The position numbers and the translations under genes are program-made. Positions 8,117-15,416 of a stretch of DNA of 18,969 bases are shown piece after piece (positions within the stretch are counted from its first letter, which is position 1; the number at the start of each line of letters is the position of its first letter). Under the pieces are notes generated by a model. The model had not been told where the DNA came from, searched no databases, and saw nothing but the letters and a program-made list of their open reading frames with translations. Source of the DNA: Rhodospirillales bacterium (GTDB lineage Bacteria > Pseudomonadota > Alphaproteobacteria > Rhodospirillales > Casp-alpha2); assembly GCA_030727885.1 (NCBI GenBank), contig JANRAT010000245.1, positions 822-19,790 on the forward strand, written 5' to 3'.

Positions 8117-9376
8117 ATGAGTGAGACGACTTCCCTTGGTTATGCCGTTGTAGGCGCCGGCATCGTCGGCATCTGCAGCGCGTTAAGTCTGCAGGAACGT
8201 GGTTTAGCGGTTACATTGATTGACCCAAACCCACCTGCCGAAGCAGCGTCCTATGGGAATGCCGGTGTCCTTTCCACCTGGTCGTGCGTACCGCAATCGA
8301 TGCCGGGTCTATGGAAAAACGTACCTCAGTGGTTATTCGACCCCGAAGGGCCGGTGGCGCTCCGCTGGGCGTATCTGCCTAAATTTCTGCCGTGGATGAC
8401 GCAGTTCTTTGCAGCCGGTAAGGCTGAGCGAATTCCAGCCATTGCCGATGCCATGCTTCAGCTTAACCGGCCGACACTTGATCTGTACCGACGCTTTCTG
8501 GCTGGCACCGGGCACGAAGACCTGATTCGTGATTCCATGTATGTATTTGCCTATCGCGATCCGGACAAAGCCAATCTCGACAATCTTGAATGGCGTATCC
8601 GTACGGATCGCGGCGTCCCTGTGGAAAAGATAGACGGCAATGCCTTGCATGATATCGAGCCGGATATCTCGGCCGATTACAAAGCCGCTATCCTCGTCAA
8701 GGATCAGGGCCGGACGATTGATCCTGGCGCCATCGGCAAGGTTCTTACCGAGAAATTTCTGAGTGCCGGCGGAGCCTTGTTACAGGCCCGTGTTCAATCC
8801 CTTAAACCACTTGATGGTGGACGGGTCGAATTGCAAACCGACACCGGCATATTGACGGCTGAACGCGTCATCCTGTCGGCCGGCCCGTGGTCGGCAGCAC
8901 TATTAAAATCGCACGGCCTTAAAGTGCCTCTTGAATCCGAGCGCGGCTATCACCTCATTTTCTCTGATCCCGGCGTTACCCTGAACAATTCGATCATGGT
9001 CACGGATTCAAAGTTCGCCGTCTCAAGTATGAGAATGGGATTACGTTGTGCCGGTACGGCGGAATTTGCAGGACTTGATTACCCCCCGGATTATCGTCGT
9101 GCCCACGCCCTGGCCGGGCCGGCGAAACGGCTGCTACCAAAGCTGAATACGGAAACCCGCGAAGTCTGGATGGGCCAACGCCCGTCTTTCCCGGACACCC
9201 TGCCTGCGATCGGCAATATCCCGGGCTTGCCGGGGGTTATCGCCGCATTCGGTCATGGACATTTGGGATTAACCGCCGCACCGATGACCGGTAAAATTGT
9301 CGCCGGTCTCGCCATCGGCGAAACGCCTAATATCGACATTAAAGCCTATTCACTGGAACGCTTCGGCAACACGTGA
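8117..9376 (+). CDS. FAD-dependent oxidoreductase, DAO fold, DadA-like (D-amino-acid dehydrogenase type)
   Basis: A 419-residue flavoprotein of normal length for the DadA group. The N-terminal FAD motif is YAVVGAGIVGICSALSLQER (glycines 13, 15, 18), followed by acidic LIDPNPPAEAASYGNAG; the GNAG element is typical of DadA-like enzymes. The C-terminus has WMGQRPSFPDTLPAIG and FGHGHLGLTAAPMTGKIVA, the conserved substrate/FAD-closing segments. Members dehydrogenate D-amino acids, hydroxyproline or related compounds at the membrane and give electrons to the quinone pool. It lies 13 bases after the TRAP permease, so it is probably the third gene of the transporter operon and acts on the imported compound or its product. 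Only six bases separate its stop from that of the convergent kinase gene. Exact substrate unknown. Confidence 0.9.
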   Translation: MSETTSLGYAVVGAGIVGICSALSLQERGLAVTLIDPNPPAEAASYGNAGVLSTWSCVPQSMPGLWKNVPQWLFDPEGPVALRWAYLPKFLPWMTQFFAAGKAERIPAIADAMLQLNRPTLDLYRRFLAGTGHEDLIRDSMYVFAYRDPDKANLDNLEWRIRTDRGVPVEKIDGNALHDIEPDISADYKAAILVKDQGRTIDPGAIGKVLTEKFLSAGGALLQARVQSLKPLDGGRVELQTDTGILTAERVILSAGPWSAALLKSHGLKVPLESERGYHLIFSDPGVTLNNSIMVTDSKFAVSSMRMGLRCAGTAEFAGLDYPPDYRRAHALAGPAKRLLPKLNTETREVWMGQRPSFPDTLPAIGNIPGLPGVIAAFGHGHLGLTAAPMTGKIVAGLAIGETPNIDIKAYSLERFGNT

Positions 9377-9382
9377 AATTGC

Positions 9383-10546
9383 TCAAATCGGCGTGTCGGC
9401 AAGGTTCATTATCGGGATGATAACCGTTGCCGTCAGACCGTCACCAGGCGCTGTTAAAAAATTGATGTCCCCGCCAATGCTTTTGACCAGCGAACTGACC
9501 AATGGCAGCCCTATGCCCACGCCGGAATCCCTGAACATCGCATTACCATGGTAACGTTCGAAAGGCTTGGTCAAATAGTCCAGTTCGCCCGGATTCATCC
9601 CGACCCCCGTATCGCTGACAGCAAACAGACATCGCGATCCATCAAGATCACTCAATTGAATGGATACAGCATTGCCGGCAGGGGTGAAATTAATGGCGTT
9701 GGACAGCAAGTTTGACATGATGGTTTGCAAAACATGCTGATCCGTACAGACAGTTTGCAGCGCCTGCTGGTCATCAATCCTGATTTCAAGACCTGCTGAA
9801 TAAACCTGTTTTTCAAACAGAGCAACCGTTCCAAATAGGGTTTCACGCGGATCGAAAGTCGTATAGCTGACAGCCGCAGCCCCGGATTCCAATTGCGCTA
9901 ACATGATAATCCCTGACATCAGATCGAAAACATGCTGTGCACTTTGATTGATATCTCTGGCGTAGGTTTTGTACTTTGCCCAGGCCTGTTTATCGTCGCC
10001 TAGCTCCGCGTCTTGTATCAATTGAGAAAACCCGAGGATTGCCGTCAAGGGTACGCGCAGCTGGTGCGACAGATTGGCGATAAACTGCGTCTTCGCCAAA
10101 TTTGCCCTCTCCGCAACCCTTAGGGCGTCTCTTTGCGATTCCCAACTGCAGCGCAATTCTTTTTCTGAATGCCACTTATCAATTGCATTGCCAATCGTGC
10201 CTGACAGGCGGGTCGGCGTCAGCGTATCTTTAATCAGATAGTCGTTGGCGCCCGCCTTAAAAGCGCGGGCAGCCGTATTCTCGTCACCATGGTTCGACAT
10301 CACAATGACCGGGCACGGTGGGTATTGCTGATTTTTACAAGCCTGGACCACGGCATCAATGCCATCACTGTCCGGCAATCGATGATCCAGAAGTATGCAA
10401 TTAAACTCTTCCAGCGGAAGCTGGGCCAACTCACGAGCCGTCCCGATCTCCACAAGAACGACATCCAGATCACTCGAATTTATCATCCGCCGAAGCATCG
10501 CCCGATCTGCCGGGTTATCGTTTACAATGACCAGATGAAGCGCCAA
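9383..10546 (-). CDS. Soluble receiver-histidine kinase hybrid with altered H-box
   Basis: A 387-residue protein without membrane segments. Residues about 1-115 are a receiver domain: acidic D10, phospho-acceptor D54 in LLDHRLPD, S84 and K106. A coiled linker leads to a HisKA-like helix with H161 in LSHQLRVPLTAILGFSQLI, then an HATPase domain with N-box residues N279 and N283, the G1 box VSDTGVG and the G2 box GVGIGLPLV. The H-box normally reads H-E-L-R-T-P; here it is H-Q-L-R-V-P, replacing the acidic residue that helps phosphotransfer and the threonine linked to phosphatase activity. The start is TTG at 10546, because a stop codon (TAA) lies directly before it in frame; a good AAAGGGG site supports it. 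It begins four bases after the lipoprotein gene stops, so the two are coupled. Signal and partner are unknown. Confidence 0.88.
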   Translation of the reverse strand: MALHLVIVNDNPADRAMLRRMINSSDLDVVLVEIGTARELAQLPLEEFNCILLDHRLPDSDGIDAVVQACKNQQYPPCPVIVMSNHGDENTAARAFKAGANDYLIKDTLTPTRLSGTIGNAIDKWHSEKELRCSWESQRDALRVAERANLAKTQFIANLSHQLRVPLTAILGFSQLIQDAELGDDKQAWAKYKTYARDINQSAQHVFDLMSGIIMLAQLESGAAAVSYTTFDPRETLFGTVALFEKQVYSAGLEIRIDDQQALQTVCTDQHVLQTIMSNLLSNAINFTPAGNAVSIQLSDLDGSRCLFAVSDTGVGMNPGELDYLTKPFERYHGNAMFRDSGVGIGLPLVSSLVKSIGGDINFLTAPGDGLTATVIIPIMNLADTPI

Positions 10547-10550
10547 TTAA

Positions 10551-11042
10551 TCAATGCCCCTTTATCGACCTTGCCGTGTCATAGACGTGCATCGCCATTT
10601 CGAAAGCTTGTTGGCATGCGACAATCTGGCTCTTGTCGACATTCTGCGTGCGCTCCTCCAGCCAACAATCATACATGACCTGAGCACGGGCAACGACTGC
10701 GGCGGGCGCAGAATTTGCCTTTGCAGAAACAAGCTCCATTAAGCGTGCGTAGTTTTCCTGCATAATTTTATCTGTCGGCTGATCAGGTTTAACGGCCATG
10801 CCTTGTGCTGCCTGCCTTGCTTTATCATTAAACTGAGCCGCAGAATCAGGATTGCCTTCCGCCATTTCATGGAGCGCCAATTCAGAATACTGAACAAACA
10901 ATTCATACTGCAGTGCCGACACATCCGGCTTTAATGCGCGTGTCGCAGCGACGTCAACAGACGAGCAACTGACGGCAGTCAGCAACGAGAACATCACTAA
11001 GATGAATTTCAAGATTGGCCATTTTAACGCGCGACAGTGCAT
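10551..11042 (-). CDS. Small lipoprotein related to the N-terminal part of OmpA-family proteins
   Basis: A 163-residue protein with a basic N-terminus, a hydrophobic stretch and a lipobox-like AVSC ending at C26, so it is probably a lipidated envelope protein; alanine at -3 is not ideal. The mature part is helical. The C-terminal segment MYDCWLEERTQNVDKSQIVA, followed by C143, resembles a stretch I recall from OmpA-family proteins of Rhodospirillales-type bacteria, where it precedes a peptidoglycan-binding OmpA domain. Here that domain is absent and the protein ends shortly after. C126 and C143 could form a disulfide. It precedes the receiver-kinase gene by four bases and follows the Lon-like gene after 172 bases. 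A role in envelope sensing is only a guess. The ribosome-binding site is weak. Confidence 0.7.
   Translation of the reverse strand: MHCRALKWPILKFILVMFSLLTAVSCSSVDVAATRALKPDVSALQYELFVQYSELALHEMAEGNPDSAAQFNDKARQAAQGMAVKPDQPTDKIMQENYARLMELVSAKANSAPAAVVARAQVMYDCWLEERTQNVDKSQIVACQQAFEMAMHVYDTARSIKGH
10557..10563 (-). promoter_or_regulatory. Ribosome-binding site for the TTG-started kinase gene
   Basis: On the minus strand AAAGGGG lies inside the end of the lipoprotein gene, ten bases before the TTG at 10546. Together with the stop codon directly before that TTG, it fixes an unusual start and implies coupled translation. Confidence 0.6.
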
Positions 11043-11214
11043 GATCGTATTTCTTTGCCTGTGATCAGAATTCTTCCGATTTTCAACATTACGGCGATGG
11101 CGAATACGAATATATACTTCTCTGTGTTCCAGCCTTTATCGTCGCAAAAGCGCCCTGAAACGTCCAGCAATCAATTGCCTAATTTAAACGGAAAGGGCCG
11201 CTAGCAACTCATAA

Positions 11215-12303
11215 TCAGTCGCGTTTCCAATCGTTAGCAATCACCAGAAAGCCAAGAGATTCCAGTCTTTGTACAGCGGCGATAAACGGAACGCTATCGA
11301 CCGGGGCTGCCAGTAAATCCTGATACCAGGGTTGTGGGCCGTGAATTTCGACGTCCCCCGCAATAACCACCAACCGCAATGCCGCACCCTGTTGTGGCGG
11401 CATATCAAATGACAGCGTCCAGGACCTGCCCGATGTTTCCTTGCTGCCTCGCATCACCCTCTCGGCGCGTGAACCCGCACCAAGCCCGGATGGCCAATAT
11501 GCCAGCCGTCCGACGATATTCATCGATGTGTCACTGGTTACAGCCCGCATTTCCACCATACAGACAGCATCTGCCCTAGCAAAGTGTGGAGAGAGGGGTA
11601 ACCTTTGTCGCTTTGCCGGGTCTTTGCATGCCTCCGCGTCGGATGCCGTGAAAAGGGCACCACTAATATCAAGCACCTGAATCTGTGGTTTTTTCATCGC
11701 CCGCCATTGCTGGTATAAGCTGGCACGCGCATTTCCGAGCGTGCTTTGTGCATCAGCATTCAGATCCTTTTCCAATTCCAGAATACGTCCCTGTTCCATC
11801 AGGGCAGACCATCTTACAGTCTCGACACCGGCACCAAACAGCAGCGCAGCAATGATCGCCGCCGAAATCAAGATCGCCAGACCGCGACCGCGATTAGCTT
11901 TCGGTGTTGTCACTGGATTTTGTTCCGTACGCACTGGCCACGATAATCCGGCCAAAGAAAGCGCTTCGCTGACAGAGCCGACAGCATGAACCGGAATGCC
12001 GTTGATATTATCCGGAATGGACTCATCGCCTTTCGGCACAAGCACAATGGCTTGGTCTGGCGCAAAGGCCTCACTGTTCAGGGCAGCCTGCATAGATGCA
12101 AGTTTCAAGGGGACCTGTTCAACCGGACGCACCGCAAGATCATTATCAACTTCACCCGTGGCATAGATACGGCCCTGCCAGCCCCCCTGCTGCAGAGCGG
12201 CAACATGGGCAATGCAGGCTGCCAGTTGCCACGAGCGGCCTTCATCAATGCGCGCCGATACATCCATGCGGTACGCCGGATGCCCTCGGCAAACTCGAAC
12301 CAA
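11215..12303 (-). CDS. Membrane protein with degenerate Lon (S16) proteolytic-like domain
   Basis: From TTG at 12303 the frame gives 362 residues; an ATG at 12267 (residue 13) is an equally likely start, and neither has a good ribosome-binding site. Residues about 13-118 align by eye with the second half of the Lon proteolytic domain: DEGRSWQLA (S24) against the Lon GPSAG serine, ATGEV (48-52) against Lon TGEI, RPV..V..KL against LPIGGLKEKL, and VLVPKGDESIPDN...VHAVGSVSEALSL against the Lon tail. The catalytic lysine position appears to be P65, though K67 is close. A transmembrane helix follows (about 141-160, LAILISAAIIAALLFGAG), then a 200-residue C-terminal part, probably outside the membrane, that I do not recognise. 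The N-terminal strands of the Lon domain are missing. The first 199 bases overlap the upstream gene in another frame. Function unknown; a peptide-binding or regulatory role is conceivable. Confidence 0.65.
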   Translation of the reverse strand: MVRVCRGHPAYRMDVSARIDEGRSWQLAACIAHVAALQQGGWQGRIYATGEVDNDLAVRPVEQVPLKLASMQAALNSEAFAPDQAIVLVPKGDESIPDNINGIPVHAVGSVSEALSLAGLSWPVRTEQNPVTTPKANRGRGLAILISAAIIAALLFGAGVETVRWSALMEQGRILELEKDLNADAQSTLGNARASLYQQWRAMKKPQIQVLDISGALFTASDAEACKDPAKRQRLPLSPHFARADAVCMVEMRAVTSDTSMNIVGRLAYWPSGLGAGSRAERVMRGSKETSGRSWTLSFDMPPQQGAALRLVVIAGDVEIHGPQPWYQDLLAAPVDSVPFIAAVQRLESLGFLVIANDWKRD

Positions 12304-12959
12304 TAACCAAGGACGGCATCGTCCGTGATCACATCGGCACCGGAACGGTTGCCGGCGTGCGCTTCGACGTAGCTCAGAAAGTGTCTCTCCCGGCGTTGAC
12401 GCTGTACCGGTGGCAGATGTTCCTTGAGATAACCGTAAAGACTGCGCTGCATCGCCCGCGCCGTTTCCAGCACATCTTTATGGGAAACAGCGCGTTGCCG
12501 CACCGGCGTTGTCATCGCATCGATTTCAACATACCCGATTGTCGTGACCATAAATTCCAGTAGCGCCGCCAGCAAAGGCATGCGCGCATAAGAAACCTGG
12601 AACCCGTCAATACCGTCATTATGGCTGATCCCGTGTTCTGATATCCTGATTTGCGGCGAGGCACCTTCAAGAGCGGCAAACGAGCGACGGAACTCACCGG
12701 ACGAAGCCCGGGAGATACCCCAGAACAAGTCTTCATAACGACCATCAGGTAACGATGCCGCAACCATCAGGTGCGACAATTCGAGGAGAGGCTTGGCATA
12801 ACTGCGACAGACAATGATTCTGGCCAGTTCCCGGCTGACCTTGGCCGAATAGCGCGGCCCATCATCAAAGGCCGTGGCCTCGGCAACACAGGAAAGTGCA
12901 GCCCGCAGGGCTTCACTCTTGCCTTCCTCGAGATTGAGATTCTCAAGAACTGTTGCCAT
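12105..12959 (-). CDS. Hypothetical protein, alpha-helical, possibly with disrupted 3' end
   Basis: A 284-residue protein from the ATG at 12959 (a TTG at 12995 is possible but less likely). I do not recognise it. It has no signal peptide or clear membrane segment, is predicted mostly helical, and up to about residue 240 has natural composition, including ADVITDDAVLGYWFEFAEG. After that the frame becomes rich in Met, Arg, Trp and Cys (MPRVKLIMILRCVRLNRS), because these bases are the coding region of the next gene read in another frame. The true product may therefore be truncated, fused out of frame by a deletion, or split by an indel. It is the first gene of a possible minus-strand group with the Lon-like protein, lipoprotein and kinase. 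No function can be assigned. Confidence 0.6.
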   Translation of the reverse strand: MATVLENLNLEEGKSEALRAALSCVAEATAFDDGPRYSAKVSRELARIIVCRSYAKPLLELSHLMVAASLPDGRYEDLFWGISRASSGEFRRSFAALEGASPQIRISEHGISHNDGIDGFQVSYARMPLLAALLEFMVTTIGYVEIDAMTTPVRQRAVSHKDVLETARAMQRSLYGYLKEHLPPVQRQRRERHFLSYVEAHAGNRSGADVITDDAVLGYWFEFAEGIRRTAWMYRRALMKAARGNWQPALPMLPLCSRGAGRAVSMPRVKLIMILRCVRLNRSP

Positions 12960-13024
12960 CGATCTGCCTGTCAGCGCATTCAGGTTACGAACCAAACCAG
13001 AATACCCGCAATGGTCATTCTGGC

Positions 13025-13045
13025 AAAGAGGCGTTCGCCCTCTTT
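13025..13045 (-). terminator. Hairpin after the thioesterase gene, probable terminator
   Basis: AAAGAGG (13025-13031), a seven-base loop, and CCTCTTT (13039-13045) form a seven-pair stem 35 bases past the thioesterase stop on the minus strand. The T tract is only three bases long, so termination may be partial. It separates the CoA-transferase unit from the Lon-like group. Confidence 0.45.
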
Positions 13046-13079
13046 CAAACAGACATTATGCAACGACCAGAACGCTAAT

Positions 13080-13520
13080 TTACGATCTTGCTGAGATTTT
13101 TTGCCGGATCACCGCCTGCACGTCTTGCGGTGGCACAACCGAGCTTCGGGTCCTCATGTCGTAAAAAACGTTTACGCATTCAGATGTCGCAAAGCAGGTG
13201 TCGCCCTGAAAGACTCCGTATCCAGCCGTCAGGGATTTCGAGCCAAGTCGTATCAACCGGGCCCCAACCTCGACGGTACCCGGATAATGCAATTCACGCC
13301 TGTAATCGATGACGACCCTGGCCAGGATGTAATCCAGCCCCGGATGATCGAATTGATCAAGCAAACCCTGGATCAGCATGGTGCGACCGGCTTCGATATA
13401 TGCGCCGATGGAGACGTTATTGACGTGCCCCATGCTGTCCTGGTCTGAATAACGGATGATAACCGGCGCGAAATCCGTAAAGGTTTCGCGCCGGGTCAGA
13501 TCGAAGCCGTGCTCTGTCAT
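13080..13520 (-). CDS. Hotdog-fold acyl-CoA thioesterase (4HBT family)
   Basis: A 146-residue single hotdog domain. The N-terminal motif YSDQDSMGHVNNVSIGAYIE has the catalytic-region aspartate (D28) and the GHVNN turn typical of YbgC/4HBT-type thioesterases, followed by the long helix and the strands LDYILARVVIDYRRELHYPG. These enzymes hydrolyse acyl-CoA or hydroxybenzoyl-CoA thioesters in the cytoplasm. I chose the ATG at 13520. A TTG at 13532 is in frame, but AAGGTGG is too close to it and at a better distance from the ATG. With this start it lies four bases after the CoA-transferase stop, so the two are almost certainly one operon, suggesting release of an acid from a CoA ester made by that enzyme. 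Substrate unknown. Confidence 0.88.
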   Translation of the reverse strand: MTEHGFDLTRRETFTDFAPVIIRYSDQDSMGHVNNVSIGAYIEAGRTMLIQGLLDQFDHPGLDYILARVVIDYRRELHYPGTVEVGARLIRLGSKSLTAGYGVFQGDTCFATSECVNVFYDMRTRSSVVPPQDVQAVIRQKISARS

Positions 13521-13524
13521 GATC

Positions 13525-14712
13525 TCAGACAACCACCTTGGAGCGGAACGCTGCTATCTGTTCATCAGTATAGCCATATTGCTTCAGGACTTCGTCGGTA
13601 TGCTCACCCTGTTCCGGTGTCGCCATACCTGTCTTGGGGGCGAAACGCGAAAGGATGACGGCCTGAGCCAGCAAATCCATTTTGCCATGTTTTTTGCTTT
13701 CGACCGGATGGCGCAACCCCAGATGTTTGACCTGCGGATCATCGAAAATCTTGTCGATGCCATAAATCGGACCACACGGAACGCTGGCATTGACCAACGC
13801 CTCGATCAGGTCATCCGAGGTAAATGTAACTGTATGCTTTTCCAGCGCAGCATTGACGGCATCGCGGTTTTTTGACCGCAGTTCGCCAGTTGCGAAATCG
13901 GCATTGTTGGTGATCTCATCATCGCCAAACAACTCGCAAATCCGCACCCACATCTGATCCCCGGCGGCGGCAATGTTGATGTATCCGTCTGAGGTCTTGA
14001 AAACACCGGTTGGAATGGATGTCGGGTGATTGTTACCGGCCTGACCGGCAACCTCGCCCTTGATCAGAAAACGGGCGGCCTGGAAATCAAGCATCGCGAC
14101 CATGGCCTGCAACAGGGATGTTTGCACCCATTGCCCTTCACCGGAGACTTCACGTTCCAGCAGTGCTGTCAGAACGCCCATGGCGCCGTACATGCCGGCG
14201 GTCAGATCGGCAACGGGGATGCCGGCACGAACCGGCCCCTGGCCCGGCAGACCGGTGATCGACATCAGACCACCCATACCCTGTGCAATCTGATCGAAGC
14301 CGGGCCTTTTGGCATACGGGCCATCCTGACCAAATCCTGAAATCGATAACAGCACGATGCCTTTGTTGACCTTTTTCAGATCTTCATAGGCGATGCCGAG
14401 GCGGTCTTTTACATCGGGCCGGAAATTCTCGACCACCACATCGGCGGTTTCGACCATCTTCAGTAAAATGTCGCGTGCTTCAGGTTCCTTGAGATTGAGC
14501 GTCATCGACCGTTTGTTGCGATGAATACTCTGGAAATCAGGCCCGGAACGCGCACCTCCCATGCCCTTGGCTGTATCAACCGCTTCAGGGGCTTCGATCT
14601 TGATGACATTGGCGCCCCAATCGGCGAACTGGCGAACGGCCGTCGGCCCGGATCGTACCCGCGTCAGATCAAGTACGGTAAAGCGCGATAATGGTCCTGA
14701 GTACTCACCCAT
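13525..14712 (-). CDS. Family III CoA-transferase (CaiB/BaiF)
   Basis: A 395-residue CoA-transferase of normal length. N-terminal FTVLDLTRVRSGPTAVRQFA and DWGANVIKIEAP form the CoA-binding Rossmann part. HRNKRSMTLNLKEPEAR and VVVENFRPDVKDRLG are family hallmarks, and the catalytic aspartate is D169 in VADLTAGMYGA, the same number as in formyl-CoA transferase. Such enzymes move CoA between carboxylic acids via a mixed anhydride on that aspartate. GGGAGAG eight bases before the ATG is a good ribosome-binding site. The gene lies 20 bases after the TerB-like gene and four before the thioesterase. Substrates in this family range from oxalate to carnitine, succinate and mesaconate; nothing here fixes the choice. 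Confidence 0.93.
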   Translation of the reverse strand: MGEYSGPLSRFTVLDLTRVRSGPTAVRQFADWGANVIKIEAPEAVDTAKGMGGARSGPDFQSIHRNKRSMTLNLKEPEARDILLKMVETADVVVENFRPDVKDRLGIAYEDLKKVNKGIVLLSISGFGQDGPYAKRPGFDQIAQGMGGLMSITGLPGQGPVRAGIPVADLTAGMYGAMGVLTALLEREVSGEGQWVQTSLLQAMVAMLDFQAARFLIKGEVAGQAGNNHPTSIPTGVFKTSDGYINIAAAGDQMWVRICELFGDDEITNNADFATGELRSKNRDAVNAALEKHTVTFTSDDLIEALVNASVPCGPIYGIDKIFDDPQVKHLGLRHPVESKKHGKMDLLAQAVILSRFAPKTGMATPEQGEHTDEVLKQYGYTDEQIAAFRSKVVV

Positions 14713-14732
14713 GATATTTTCTCTCCCGGTTA

Positions 14733-15242
14733 TTATACGTTTGTTGATTGTGGTGCTATCAGTTCCACCGCTGTTGCGGCATCGACCCCCAGCATTTGTG
14801 ATAATTTTCTGATCTCGGCAATCTCGCTATCGCGGACAATGCCATCAGCTTCGCTAACTGCATTACAGATGACAACCAGTAATGATGCCGCTTCGCGGTC
14901 ATTTCCTGCTGCTGAGACGACTTTCGCTCGGACCTTGTCAGCCTCGGCAGGCCGATTTCTAAGAATATCGATATACTTTAGATAACTCTCAACGCCCTGA
15001 TCCGGATTGTGGTCACGCAGATTGTCCAGGACCCGCATCAGACGGCCAACCTCGGCCCCCTCCTCAAGCGAGGCGTCGCCATCGGCCAAAGCCACCAGCG
15101 CAGCAGCAGCCATGGCACCTTCAAGAAAGGCGCGACCGCGATGGCGGGCAAATATCCGCCGCGTATGATCGGAAAACCGGTCAACCAGACTGCTCACGTT
15201 TACGCTTTCCTCAATCAAGATCTTTGCAAATTCAAATTGCAT
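14733..15242 (-). CDS. TerB-like (tellurite-resistance TerB fold) protein
   Basis: A 169-residue soluble helical protein. Two acidic, metal-binding-like repeats stand out: AMAAAALVALADGDASLEEG in the first half (about residues 43-62) and EADGIVRDSEIAEIRKLSQM in the second half. This is the paired pattern of the TerB/DjlA N-terminal fold. TerB proteins bind divalent metal and are linked with membrane stress and tellurite-resistance clusters, but many single copies in bacteria have no known role. AAGG precedes the ATG by five bases. It is probably the first gene of a unit with the CoA-transferase, 20 bases downstream, an unexpected pairing. No other ter genes are present, so tellurite resistance should not be assumed. 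Confidence 0.82.
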   Translation of the reverse strand: MQFEFAKILIEESVNVSSLVDRFSDHTRRIFARHRGRAFLEGAMAAAALVALADGDASLEEGAEVGRLMRVLDNLRDHNPDQGVESYLKYIDILRNRPAEADKVRAKVVSAAGNDREAASLLVVICNAVSEADGIVRDSEIAEIRKLSQMLGVDAATAVELIAPQSTNV

Positions 15243-15317
15243 GGAAACCTTAATCCATCAGCAGCACCGGACCAATACCGAAGGGGACAAAGAAATCTAC
15301 AGGACGGAAAACGAGAC

Positions 15318-15347
15318 AAAAAAAACACCGGACCCGTCGGCCCGGTG
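15318..15347 (-). terminator. Strong rho-independent terminator (minus strand)
   Basis: On the minus strand CACCGG, a ten-base loop and CCGGTG are followed directly by eight T residues (A8 at forward 15318-15325). It sits upstream of the TerB-like gene, so it must end transcripts coming from the right: either an extended ppiC mRNA running antisense to DUF1491, or an unannotated small RNA. Confidence 0.75.
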
Positions 15348-15400
15348 AAGGAGAAAGTGTAAACATCCTGATAACCATAGTTCGAACAGGCATTAACCAC

Positions 15401-15416
15401 AGTGATAACAGTCACA
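15401..15416. promoter_or_regulatory. Candidate Crp-like palindrome (AGTGA-N6-TCACA)
   Basis: AGTGA-N6-TCACA matches nine of ten positions of the Crp consensus TGTGA-N6-TCACA. It lies between the minus-strand terminator and the DUF1491 side of the gap, about 110 bases before the tiny lipoprotein ORF. One site only, so support is modest. Confidence 0.3.

Noticed and set aside
11167..11178. Small dyad GCAAT-CA-ATTGC after the Lon-like gene, as terminator
   Set aside because: Five-base arms with a two-base loop and no T run; too weak to call.
12303..12420. Programmed -1 frameshift joining the two overlapping genes
   Set aside because: I found no slippery heptamer in the shared open stretch, and the joined product would still lack part of the Lon domain.
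14733..15242. Tellurite-resistance locus
   Set aside because: Only one TerB-like gene is present, without terZ, terC, terD or terE neighbours.
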